Assembly (NCBI GenBank): GCA_022885665.1
Contig: JAGQDJ010000007.1
Span: forward strand, 62,001 to 126,000
Direction of reading: 5' to 3'
Source of the DNA: Triops longicaudatus
Lineage: Eukaryota > Arthropoda > Branchiopoda > Notostraca > Triopsidae
Length of the DNA: 64,000 nucleotides
Shown here: positions 11,836 to 23,426 of the stretch, one piece after another
Layout: each line of letters begins with the position of its first letter
Numbering within the stretch: position 1 is the first letter of the stretch
The notes under the pieces: model-generated
Database searches by the model: none
Seen by the model: only the letters and a program-made list of their open reading frames with translations
What the model was told of the DNA's origin: nothing
Translations under genes and position numbers: made by a program

Positions 11836-14017
11836 TTAATTTAGGTCGATGAATTTAAAGCGCAGAGGTTGGTCCGGTACATTGGCCAGCTGTATAATAG
11901 CATCTAGATCCGAGTGGTGGTATTCAATCCTGAAATTCTGCAGAGTCTTGGTAGTTAGCAGGTAAATCTCTTGCTCAGCGATTCGACGGCCGACACAAGC
12001 TCGAATTCCGAAACCGAACGGCAAATAAGCGTACAGAGAATCGTGCCTTTCTAGCTCGTTTCCTTTGATCCAACGTTCAGGAATGAAAGCCTCCGGATTT
12101 GGAAAGTACTTGTCTAAGCGCGATGCCACTTGGTTCATACACAATGCCCGTGTCTATAAAACATTAAAATGATTCAGAATTTTATGTACTTCTATATAGG
12201 AATAATTTTGTCGTTTATTTTGTCTTACTCCTTTCGGTACTAAGTAACCAGAAAGCACGACATCGTTTTTTACGATCCTGTTTATGCCCAGGCTGGCTGG
12301 AAATATTCGCAAAGCCTCTTTAACGCAGGCTTTCAGGTAGCGAAGCTCGTTCAGATGGGCATATTCGACAGGAGTGGCTTTGGAAGGTAAAACGTGATTG
12401 ATTTCTTGCCTCAGAAGCTCTTGTTTCTCAGGATTCCTTGCTAGCAAGTAGAAAAAGAATCCTATCGTATTGGACGTCTAAATATACATACAAAACTTAA
12501 TTTTGTCACGTTATGAGAATGCTGTGTTTTTGTTACGGTTTCAATTCCAGCTATTAGCAAGTCGATGGACACCGTCACCACCTCTTTGGGTGACAGACCC
12601 CGCTTCAGTAAGGTCTCTAGAATTGTTAACTGATTGTTAATACCCGATTCCGATTTTTCCTTGCTATTTCCAAGCGCGCGCATAATGTACTTCGTAGCTG
12701 TTCTGTATAAGAGTAAGTTGAAATTTATTTTGAGTAGTGTTTCTTTTTTCGATATTTTAGTCACCGTACTCAGTAAAATAATCTTGAGCCGCAATCAGCT
12801 TGCGCCACGTTTTGGTGGGAAACAGCTTCCAAAACGGAATACCGAAATCCAACGTATGGAAACATTCGAACATGTCATTAGCGGCTCGAATCATCCTACT
12901 TGGCTCTGAATCAGGCCGTAAATTCGATTCCAAACATCCGAGTCGCGTATCTAAAACCACTAGACTGACCGCTATGAATGAAAATTAAGTAAAATTAAAT
13001 AAATAGAACATGTGCAAGTAATTAACTATAAGAAAGTAACAAACATAAAAAGAAGTATGGAAAATAAGAGGAGCAGAAATAAGATACACAATAGGAGAAT
13101 CCGAATAACGGAATTCTTTTTCAGCATTTTTAAGAAAAAATCAGCAAATCCTGTAGTGAATTATCAAGTAATAACACTTACATTCAAAAGACCATTTGTA
13201 AAGCTCATTTACGAAATTGTCAGGTACTTCACTCTCCTCATCCCGTAGAAGCCGTATCCTTGAAACATTCGATAGGTTATACGCCCGAAACAAAGTAGTC
13301 GAGATTTTAGGACGCCTACTTTTCGACGAATTCCTGAGCGACTTGCGTCATAGCGGATACATACAGTGCCAAGCTTTGGGGCCGCAACATAGGTTGCTGG
13401 GATTTCGATCGCATTCGCCACCAATCTTCGTCCTTTCTACACCCAAGGAAAACTTAGGATGAATAAACTGTAATTAATGAAAAACTGCGTATAATAATAA
13501 TAAATACTATACCCGAAACCTAAACCTATGGTTTCGTAAGTCTCAATTCGGTCTTGTCGATACTTGGTCATCGAATCGGTGTTAAAACGTTCGGGATACT
13601 TTCCGTCTACGGAAAGCACTTTCTGAATATCATTAGCGTCCATAATATTCACCGTAATGCCGTGACCAGGGAAAACTTCTTTCCAAATGGGACCATACTC
13701 CAAATAGTGTCTCAGAGCTACGTGATGGAATCGCGACAAATTGTAGTTTTCTAAAAGTAGAAAAAAAAATGAATAGATTTCACGCATTGAATTTCAGATT
13801 CAGGTTTACTGTTAAACGGAGGAAGGAATTGCCATGCTGTTCCTATAATCGGCAAACATATTGGGCCAGGCATCTCTTGTAAGCTTTTGGCGCGTTGAAA
13901 ATCGTTTAGTTCAGTTGGCTGACAACTTGCTGAAGCAGAAGCTGATTGCCGTAAACAGGTGCGAAATTTTGGGGCACCGATTCCCGTAGAAACTATCGTT
14001 TTTACACTAAGGTGCAT
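11836..14017 (-). CDS. Mitochondrial-clan cytochrome P450, gene B
   Basis: Eight exons: 13810-14017, 13513-13750, 13320-13436, 13182-13258, 12770-12971, 12537-12702, 12229-12477 and 11836-12153. It starts at a true ATG (14017) with a Ser/Lys/Arg-rich presequence, then the hinge MPGPICLPIIGTAWQFLPP. Later marks are the I-helix AGIETTSNT, K-helix KEALR, FIPERWIKG and the heme loop PFGFGIRACVGRRIAEQE. The WxxxR C-helix region (EDWWRMRSKSQQPM) is also present. Unlike gene A it has no intron after the K-helix: IFPASLGIN follows directly in the same exon. It keeps the intron between VEK and IRLLRD. In both respects it matches gene G. All junctions are GT-AG and the frame is open throughout, so it should encode a full-length enzyme. 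Confidence 0.91.
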
Positions 14018-14927
14018 TATTTACACCATTGATACGAACGAAAATTTGTAGGTTAGAGCTTCGATCTTACTAATCTTGGGACCTTTATATTGTCGTTGTT
14101 TTGGCTGCAGCTGCCCTAAACAGTCTGGAAAGTCTGGAATGAGCCAGTGTTAATTAGGTACAGGCGATGCCACCACCGAGTCTTTTCTTGTAGCTTAAAG
14201 GCTCTTTAACCTAGAAAACCCCTTTTATACGACCTTTTAGCTGCAGGGAGTAAACAAGGTGAAGGTTTTTGAAACGCATCGGTGTCTGTTATTCTCAACG
14301 GATGGTAGAAAGATTCTTTTAACGACTTCTTGTGAAATTTAGGAACGTGACATTCTGACAAAATGTTTTACGTACTAATCAATGGAATGAAAATAAGCAG
14401 CTGAACGTGGATAGACTCAACAAAGGTAGACACTGGGAAAATGATGAGGCAGACCATAAACCCAAAAGTGAAAAAAGTATTGGAAAGAAAACAAAGCAGA
14501 AACTGCTTTTATTGGACATAGGTCGTGAATGTTAAAAAAGTAGCAATCGAAGTTTGGTTTATAGAACTTTTTCTATTGACTTGGGCTTATAGAACTCGGA
14601 AGAAAGACTTCATTGAACACTTCGGTAACAAGTATAATTTTTTAATCAGTTACTTTTTTAGACAATGATATTTGAATGACAGTCAGGTTTGGAACTCCAG
14701 GAAATGTTTTGAATTCCCTAAAGTAGAAATTTGTAACGAAAATGGGATTGTAAAATATTTCGAATAAGAACGGATGAACAGATTTCCTTTCATAATTTGT
14801 TGTTCACCGATTATTCATGACATGACAATTCCGTACTGCACATACTCTTAGGATGTGCGTTTAATTTACATCCTGATTTGCGATTTAACGGTGCCCCGCT
14901 CTTAAGTTTCTGTACCGAATTTGGAGT
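14018..14927. other. Spacer between P450 B and P450 C
   Basis: Contains the upstream region of gene B and the 3' flank of gene C. No coding frame, repeat or clear regulatory motif was identified. Confidence 0.35.
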
Positions 14928-16989
14928 TCAGAGATCGGTGAAAGTAAATCGCAGTGGTTGGTTGGGGGTGTTCAACAAGCGCATTTCAATGCCCAAGTCA
15001 GGGTGCTTGAATTCAATGTGGAAGTTTTGCAAAGCTTTGATAGTCAGTAAGTACATTTCTTGTTCCGCTAAACGTCTGCCGATACAAGCACGTGTACCGA
15101 ATCCGAATGGTAGCATTGTATAGGGACTTGCGTTACTCGCCAACGGGTGGCCTTTTATCCAGCGTTCGGGAATGAAGGCATCAGGGTTTGGGAAATGCTT
15201 TTCCATGCGGGACATAAGTTGTTGATGTGACATGACCATTGTCTACAGTTAAATAAAAGGAAACAAATTTAGTACAACATTACAGTTCTCATACCAAGAT
15301 TACCCCTTTCGGTATATGATAGCCGCTTAAAACAGCGTCTTCTTTCAAGGTTCGGGCGAAGCCGATCGTGGCAGGCATAAGCCTAGAGTGCACGTTTTAT
15401 TTAATTGATTGCTTGTTATTTTTCTTACCGTAAACTTTCCTTGACACACGCCTTCAGATAATGCAAGTCGTTAAGATGTGATGGCTCGATAGGGGTCGTT
15501 GCCGAAGGTAAAACTTGGTGGATTTCTTGACGCAAAAGCTCTTGTTTGTCAGGATTTCGCGACAGCAAATAAAACAAAAAGCTTGTCGTATTTGATGTCT
15601 AGGAAAATTGAGGACGGTTTCGTACATAGTGAGCAGACTGAAAACAAACTGACTTACTGTATCAATACCGGCCATTAGCATGTCAATTGTCATGGTAATG
15701 GCTTCTTTGATACTCATCCCTCTGAGTAACATAGCCTCTAACATAGTTAATTGTCCGTCAGCATCGTCGGCAGATTTTGATTTAGTTCTCTCCATCGCTT
15801 TTTCTATGTATTTTAGTGACGTCCTGGAAGAATCAATACAAATTATAATTCGGACAATATATGATTTACGCATTTACGCGGTAAAGTAATCTTGAGCTTT
15901 TACTAGCTTGCGCCAGTCTTTCGTAGTTGGTAGTATTTGATACAGTTGTGTACTAATTTCGAGTGCGAACAAAGCGTCAAATGTATCTATAACTGCCTGG
16001 ATCATTTTACGGGGTTCCGAATCTTCCGGTGCATTTTCGTCCAAGCATCCTAAATGCGTGTCAAGGGCGACTAGACTAACCGCTAAAAAGGAAATTAAAT
16101 TCCATAAAAAAATCTAACTTGCCGCTTCAGTTATATATCTTTTACATTCTAGGGCCCATTTATACATTTCCGTAATGAAATTGTCCGGTACTTGATTCTG
16201 TCCGTTGCGAACTTGCCGAATTCTCGCGATCATCTGGTCAGACACTTCGGCCATACTGGACAAGTACAGTAACGTGTTTTGCGGTTTTAACATGGGTTGC
16301 TGGGCTTTGGATCGTACTTGCCACCATTCTTCCCCATTACTTCCAGAAAATGACAGATTAATTTCTTTTAAAAATTCGAGATTTGTTAGCTATACGTGCT
16401 GAGTATTCCAGCCGTGCTGAATTGCTCAATTCGTTCCTCTCTGTATTTTTTCAACGCTTCCATAGGAGCTCGCTCGGGAAACTTCCCGTCAAGTCGCAAA
16501 AGTGCCTCGGTATCTTCCACTGTAGTAATATTGACCATGTTCCCTTTGAAGGGAATTGCATCTCTCCATATTGGGCCATACTTCTTGCACTGCTTCGTAG
16601 TTAAGTCGTAAAACTTTTTGACGTCAAAATCCTCTAAGGAAAAGGTAGAAAGTAGAAAGGTATACATACGCAATTTCGTAATTAAAAGCAAAATGTGCAG
16701 TAAACATGACCCATGGTTACACTCTAGCAGCATTGTTAAGGATTAAAGTTCACTTACTATTAAACGGAGGCAAAAATTGCCACATAGTACCAAGGAAAGG
16801 AATAATTCTAGCCCCGGGAACTTGATCGAAAGGCATAGCATGACGAATTTCGCCTTCAGTTTTTTGAGTGCTTGTCTGAGCGTTGGCAGCTAACGTAGCT
16901 TTGTGACGAACTGGTGTTACAGTCCGAAACCAGAGTGACTCACAAGTTACCAGACTTTGTTTTGGTATATGAGTTGTACGTAGCCACAT
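14928..16989 (-). CDS. Mitochondrial-clan cytochrome P450, gene C
   Basis: Eight exons: 16758-16989, 16396-16633, 16146-16339, 15877-16082, 15658-15823, 15429-15598, 15304-15383 and 14928-15242. It begins MWLRTTHIPKQ (ATG at 16989), a basic presequence, then VPGARIIPFLGTMWQFLPP. The I-helix AGIDTTSNTTSF, K-helix KESLR, FIPERWIKG and heme loop PFGFGTRACIGRRLAEQE are intact. The C-helix block NGEEWWQVRSKAQQPM and the following RIRQVRNG stretch lie in one exon, so the intron that splits them in A, B and G is absent. The intron after KESLR is present. Genes E and F share this pattern and are its closest relatives in the array. It should be full length and is predicted to act in the mitochondrion. 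Confidence 0.91.
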
Positions 16990-17737
16990 TTTGTTGAAAT
17001 GTATTCCCGTAGTTTAGTTCACTTTCAATAATTCTGTTAGTTTCTCACTGCATTCGTCAGAAGCTAACTGACTGTTCCCATGAGAAAAGTAAAGTTTTGG
17101 TCGTGGAATGAGGATCACAGATAAGGATGTGAATGACCTTGGAGTCGCTTTTTACGTTCACGTCACCGCTATACTTTGAACATGTTTTGGTTCCTGGATG
17201 ACTGCGTTTTAAATAAAGTGATTTTGGGCTATCTTGTTCATGCATGTCCGGTGCATATTTGTCGTAAGATTCTCGTTGTCTTCGTACTTGTCAACGTCAT
17301 TTCAAACGGTTCGGGAACGTATGACGGGCGCGAAGGGGTCCTAACTCCGAAAAATTTCCACATGCATTACAAAGGCTGTAAAAATCATATACTTGTTTGA
17401 TTAGGTTGGACTGAAAGAGCAAACGAAATATTAGACGTTAGTTATAGGCCTCCTTTCGGTAGAGTAATGCGTTGCTAAACAACTTGCGACCCTGCATTTC
17501 ATTTTGTACTTGATCTACTTTAAATAAATAATTTGTAACCGATTTAGCACGTTGACCACTGCAATTAAGTGTAGGCTATATTTTTGCCCAACAGAATTAA
17601 AAGAAAGTCAGTGCAGAATACTATATCCCCATGGAGATCGAATGCAAACTGTAAAATATTGCGGTATTTGTGTTTGTCTCACGTCACTTACTAACTCGTG
17701 ATAAGGTGTCTAAAATTTGTATTCCAATTTTCACATA
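16990..17737. other. Upstream of P450 C; site of the missing 3' half of pseudogene D
   Basis: No trace of the I-helix, K-helix or heme-loop exons expected downstream of pseudogene D was found between it and gene C. No other coding frame is convincing. Confidence 0.4.
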
Positions 17738-18694
17738 GGCCTACTACGCAGACAACCTATATAGTCTTGAGCTTTGACTAGGTTCCGCCAATCTTTGGTT
17801 TTAGGATAAAGTCGGTGCAGTTGTAGACTAGCTTCTAGTTTGAAAAAACAGTTGATAGTTTCTATGACGGACTCGATCATTTTGCGAGATTCAGAATCCA
17901 CTGATGCATCGTCATCTAAACAACCGAATCGAGTGCCCAGCGCGACCAAACACACAGATACGAAACAATAATAGTACTGTAGAACTGGTCCTTCTTAGTT
18001 GGGGAAAAAAATGCTTACATTCCGTAGCCCACTTATACATTCCGTGATAAAACCGTTCGGAACTTCATTGTTTGTATTTCGAATTTTGAGATTCTTGCAA
18101 CCATCTGCCCCACCACTTCAGCCATAGTTGGTAGGTAGGCCTTTAGCAAAGTATGTTGAAGCTTCGTCATAGGCTGTTGGGCTTTGGATCGTACACTCCA
18201 CCATTTTTTCTCCATTCCTATTGGCAATCGCTTCGTTAATATTTTCAATAATGTAACCTTTCACTAAGTTAACCAGCAGACATTAAAAGCGTATTACGTG
18301 GCTTGAAGTCCGGCAGCGCTGAACTGTTCCATGTGATCTTTTTTGTGCCAGGGCAAAGCAAGTTCGTAACGCCGCTCAAAGTCAAAGTTTTCTGTGAATA
18401 TTATGAACTTTTGTAATGAGTTAATCGAAATTTGCAAGCTAGTTGTTCAGTAGTAAAATTACTATTGAAGGGAGCGACCAATTCCCACATTGTGCCTAAC
18501 AGCGGTAGAGCTTTGGCTCCGGGAAGTTGGTCAAAAGGTTGCGCATGACGTAGGTATTCGTCTTTGTCTTCGGATTTAATTTAGGGTGTAGTGTCAGCTA
18601 ACGTCGTTTTCCAACACTGCAGTGTTACGCGACAGTCAAATAAGTCTGGAAACGTTGAATTCCATTTCGTGAAACTCGCTCGACGTAGCCACAA
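17738..18694 (-). pseudogene. P450 gene D, truncated pseudogene
   Basis: The remnant of exon 1 (18463-18694) is like gene E but has TTG for the start ATG and an in-frame TAA before EDKDEYLRHAQPFDQLPG. Exon 2 (about 18290-18395) has an internal deletion that joins ENFDFERRYELA to HKKDHMEQFSAAG. Exon 3 (about 18020-18215) keeps WWSVRSKAQQPM but is frameshifted around KIRNTNNEVPN and again before MYKWA. Exon 5 (about 17740-17955) reads CLVALGTRFGCLDDD...KTKDWRNLVKAQDY. The I-helix, K-helix and heme-binding exons are absent, so no active enzyme can be made. Closest relative by eye is gene E. Confidence 0.88.
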
Positions 18695-19624
18695 GGCACT
18701 GAAAGGTTTGTTTCGAACTGGTTTGCTTCTGTGTTTTTACGGTTCTGTTAAGAATGATATAGCGGACTACTATAGCAGTTCCGAGAGGGCGAAACTCAGG
18801 AAAAGAAAAATAGGTACATTTTCGTCGATTTTTGGCATTTCTTGTTAGTAAAGGTATTACGAAGTAACGCGAAAGCTACCTGATGTGACGTCTTGTCACT
18901 TCTTGTAGCTTTGTATGTGACACTATGTGACAAATTGTCGCTCGTTGCTACTTCTTGTCGCATCCAAGGCCCGCACTTGAAGACCTCCCACAGGCGTAGT
19001 GTCATCTTTAAGAAACTGGGGATGGGGTCACCGTTGGACGTAAAAAAGTCAATTTTAGTCGTGTCCAACTAAGACGAGTGCTCTCATTCGGGTGTCGGCT
19101 GTACCTAAATATGAAAATCTGTGGCGCCAAAAGCTTCTCTAGATTGACTAAACTGTAAGTAGGCTATACCTACGTTGGTTTCGCAAACAATATTTTTTCA
19201 ACTGCGCGTCGTTTACCAACGTAGATACAGACTTCAAGATCGTGTTTTGAACTTTCGCTCTCATCCACTTATAAGGAATATCCGATACTTTCTCTTCAGT
19301 GGTCTGAGAGCCGTGTTGCGTGACTTAGGCACACGTTGAACGTTTCTTCGGCGAGACCTTTACAAAGGTTACGTTACGTCAAATCCTCTATTTTTTGCGC
19401 CATACCGAAGTTCCCACTGGAAATCAAGTGGTACACACTTCTAAAAGTTTTTATTCCGTTTCATCTCGAGATTTCTCAGAAACATCTTATAGAGATTAAT
19501 CTTTATTTGCGTGATTTGGTCGAAGAAGAATTCGAAAGCTCAGAATACGAGTTTAAGTGTTAATTACAAAAGAGCGTGTAACATAAAAGTGAGTTTTGCT
19601 TCACGAAACGTCTCATCTGGTACA
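18695..19624. other. Spacer between pseudogene D and P450 E
   Basis: Open frames here show no family resemblance. This stretch should contain the 3' UTR of gene E. No repeat was recognised. Confidence 0.35.
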
Positions 19625-22101
19625 TTAGTAATCCACAAAAGTGAAGCGCAAAGGCTGGTCAGGTACATTTAAGATACGGTGCTCCATTCCAAGATCAGGG
19701 TGATGAAATTCTATAAGGAAATTCTGTAAAACTTTTATAGTCAGCAAGTATGTTTCTTGTTCAGCCAAACGGCGGCCTATACAAGCGCGAGTCCCGAACC
19801 CAAAAGGTAATGACGTGTACGGAGACGCCTGGTTTTCTAGTGGATTTCCTTTGATCCACCGTTCTGGAATGAAGGCATCAGGGCATGGATAGTACTTCTC
19901 CATGCGTGACATCAACTGTTGGTGCGTTATCACCATTGTCTGTTCAAAATATTCGTTGAATATAGTTGTAAAATTGTTCATTAGAATACGCACTCCTTTC
20001 GGTATGAAGTAACCAGACAAAACTGTGTCTTGATTCAAAATCCGTGATGTACCGGCAATGGCTGGCATAAGTCTAAGTAAGAGAGATCCGTAATTCATAT
20101 GGAGAGTAATTGAAAGTACTGCACCTTAAACTCTCCTTGGCACAGGCTTTCAGATAATGCAACTCGTTGAGATGGGCTATGGTGATCGGTGTGTATTTGG
20201 ACGGTAGGACACGGTTAACTTCTTGGCGCAGGAGTTCTTGCTTGTCGGGATTTCGGGCGAGCAAATAGAACAGGAAACTGGTTGAGTTTGAAGTCTAAAA
20301 AGATCGTTACGTAATTTCAAATAGTAGCAAAATTACAAATAAACCGAATTACGGTGTCAATGCCGGCCATGAGCATGTCGATTGTCATTGTTACAGCTTC
20401 CTTAACATCCATACCACGTAGCAACATAGCTTCTAGCATAGTTAATTGACCGTCGGAGTCTGCGTCAGTTTTGCTTCGAATTCGTTCCATAGCTTGGTTG
20501 ATATATTTTAGCGACGTTCTGTTAAATGTCCAACAAAATATTCCATCAAGATCCTGTTTCGTCGTTACTCGAATTAATATTTAATCGCTTTTTACTCGGT
20601 AAAATAGTTCTGAGCTTCGACTAGTTTCCGCCAATCCTTATTAATGGGAAAGATACGGTACAGTTGTAGACTTATTTCCAGCTTGAACAAACAGTCGATG
20701 GCTTGTATCACAGACTCGATCATTTTTCGAGGCTCGGAGTCAACTGCTACATTATCGTCCAAGCAACCGAGTCTTGTGTCCAGCGCGACCAAACTTACAG
20801 CTATTTAAAAATATCGCGTAAACCCGATCTCATTCCAGTTAATTACTTACACTCCAAAGCCCATTTGTACATTTCTGTAATAAAGTCATCTGGAACTTCA
20901 TTATTTTTGTTCCGGATTTTTCGAATTCTGTTTATCATTTGCTCAGCCACTTCGGCCATACTTGGCAGGTACAGCAAAGTATTTTGCGGTTTCAGCATAG
21001 GCTGCTGAGCTTTGGATCGTACTCTCCACCACTCTTCCCCGTTACTATATAACTCTTTTAGTTCATTTGCCTTAAGTAACAGGTTGTCCAATGCCGCCAC
21101 TTTCGAACTGAGGTTCGTTATTTTGAACACCAACGACGTTTTCCAATCTCTATCTATAGGACATGTGCAGGAAGTTCCAGACGAAAATTGAATTGGAAAA
21201 TATCATTGGATCCAGAATCCTTAATTTCGGCATTGGATAAGCTGTGGAAGTATTACGTTGCCAGAATCCCGGCGGTGCTAAATTGTTCGATGCGATCTTC
21301 TCTGTATTTTTTCAAGGACTCGAATGGCATTCGTGCAGGGTACTTGCCGTCTAAACGGAAGAGCTTTTCCGTATCTTCAGCTGTAGTGATATGAACTAAG
21401 TTTCCTTTTAACGGAATTACATCTCGCCATATAGGACCATATCTCTTGTGTCGATTTACAGTTAGGTCATAATGCCGTTTGAGGTCGAAGTTTTCTGAGA
21501 ATACCATTTAGTATACATTAGGCACCTTTCTGTCATACACTCCCTCGATTCCCATTTTTCCATCCTAACCTAACCAAACCTGACCTAATCTAACAAACTT
21601 ATCTAAATAATCGTAAGCTAGTTTAACATAATCTAATACATTTTAACAGATTTAACCCCGGTGCGGTTACGCAAATCATGGGAAGCTCAAAGAAAGATAA
21701 GTCTGTTACGTTAGGCTTATGGCGAGTTGCTTTGGGAATTTTTTTTTTTTAAGTTTAGTGAAATTTCTTCTGGAAGCGCTTGTTAAACAATTAAATCGAG
21801 TTTTTTTTTTAAAAAAAAAGTACCTACATCAGTGCTGATTTTTTATATTTTAATAAAATATTTTAATGTTACTATTGAACGGTGGCAGGGTGCGCCACAT
21901 TGTGCCAAAAAGCGGGAGAATTTGGGCCCCAGGCACTTCGTCGAATGGTTTCGCATAACGCAGCTCTTCGTCCTTGTCGTATTTAGTTTGCGGCGTTGCT
22001 GCTGCTAGCTTTGCTTTGTTACACTGCGTTGCTATGCGGCAGTTGAATATATCCCGAGCCGCCCGATTCCATTTCGAAATGTTTGCTTTACGCATCCACA
22101 T
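19625..22101 (-). CDS. Mitochondrial-clan cytochrome P450, gene E
   Basis: Eight exons: 21873-22101, 21257-21494, 20851-21044, 20596-20800, 20353-20518, 20125-20294, 19994-20072 and 19625-19939. It starts MWMRKANISKWNRAAR (ATG at 22101) and has the hinge VPGAQILPLFGTMWRTLPP. The conserved marks are NGEEWWRVRSKAQQPM, I-helix AGIDTTSNSTSF, K-helix KESLR, FIPERWIKG and heme loop PFGFGTRACIGRRLAEQE. Exon structure equals C and F (no C-helix intron, intron present after KESLR). Intron 1 (about 380 bp) is longer than usual and holds a CCTAA-like run. All frames are open across junctions, so it is predicted to be an active mitochondrial P450 of unknown substrate. Confidence 0.91.
21564..21592. repeat. 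Degenerate CCTAA/CCTGA run (telomere-like)
   Basis: Several CCTAAC-type pentamers and hexamers occur in a row inside intron 1 of P450 gene E. They resemble the arthropod telomeric repeat (TTAGG) but are short and degenerate, so chance is possible. Confidence 0.3.
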
Positions 22102-23426
22102 GATTTGCTAATGTCTGACACTGGATTGTTTGTTTTCCCTTGCTGACAGCACTATTGACTTTGAGGATGGAAAGGAGAATCCCTTTGACGACATAATGTG
22201 CAGCGCTTGATGCGCATGTCGTTAAATTCAACCTTGGAAAGCTCACGCACAGCGCAGACCAGAATTTGGCTGGTCTGGCATGGTGCGTTCTTGGACGTTT
22301 GCCACCATCTTACTCCGGCAGCAGCGCGTAAGATACAGTCCAATCCTACTTCGGTTTTGAGGTACAGTTGCGAAGAGCTATCGAAAATCTTTTTTTTTCT
22401 ATAGAGTACAGTAGGACTCTGTATAATGCATTCATGTCGAAAAACAAGCAAGAGGGTTTTCTCAGAAACGACAGAAGTGGTACGTGTCGGGAATTGAAAA
22501 ATGCAGCGAAATATCTTGATTGATTATTTATATTTTGAATGCTTTTGGCTTTCATCTGAGAGGAGATATTTGTAATAATTTGAACAAATCTTGTGTTCCA
22601 TCCACATTCTTTCCCACAGCTATCTTTTCAATGTCACGACAAGAAAGGAAGTGTTCAGGTCAGGAAAGGAAGGACTGAGGCTACTCTGGATTGAGGTCTT
22701 GGTTGAGGTGGATGAACTTTGCATGCTGTTGAGCCAAGCTGTCGGCTGCGGGTTGGATTCTGATAAAGAAAACGAAAAGCTCATTTGTTCATATTATCGG
22801 CGTGCATCTGAAACTGAAAGGGAAATATAAACTGAAAGGGGGCGCCAGTAACTGCTCTGATATACGCTAAATGTATGGGTCAGATAAATTTATTATTCTT
22901 TTTACGATTCGAATGCATTGTCCTTTTCTTTTATTTTCATAGAAATTTTTTAGTTTATTGATTATTATTCCTTGTGTTCCTTTACTTGAAGATGCTGTAG
23001 CGCCATCCGCGTCATTTAATCCATTTATTGCTTCACTTTCAAACTAATTGTTAACATTTATTCATTGTACTATTTCTTTTTTTCTTGCACTGTTACTTGT
23101 TCTTGCGCCCGAAATTCCTGTTAAAAGTTCTAAAATATACGAACAGTTAACAAACTAAAGTACACTTTTCGATTATGCACTATATAAGAAAAATGCCCAC
23201 AGATGTAGACGCATTTAAAAGAAAATGGAAGAAAGTAGAATTGTCACTTAATCAAGATCATTAAGGAGACGCTGAATACTAGTTCACGGAGTTTCAGATA
23301 GAGTTAAACTATTAACGATTGTCCATTTTCGGCAACGGTTGAACATAAATGAGAAATGAAATTGAGGAAAATCAATAACAGTAACATGTTGGGATGTTGA
23401 TGTCGGGGATTCTGCACCATCTGAAT
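22102..23426. other. Spacer between P450 E and P450 F
   Basis: No conserved coding frame was seen; the ORF at 22591-22830 is not recognisable as a protein family and has no supporting splice context. Upstream sequence of gene E and the 3' flank of gene F should be here. Confidence 0.35.
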
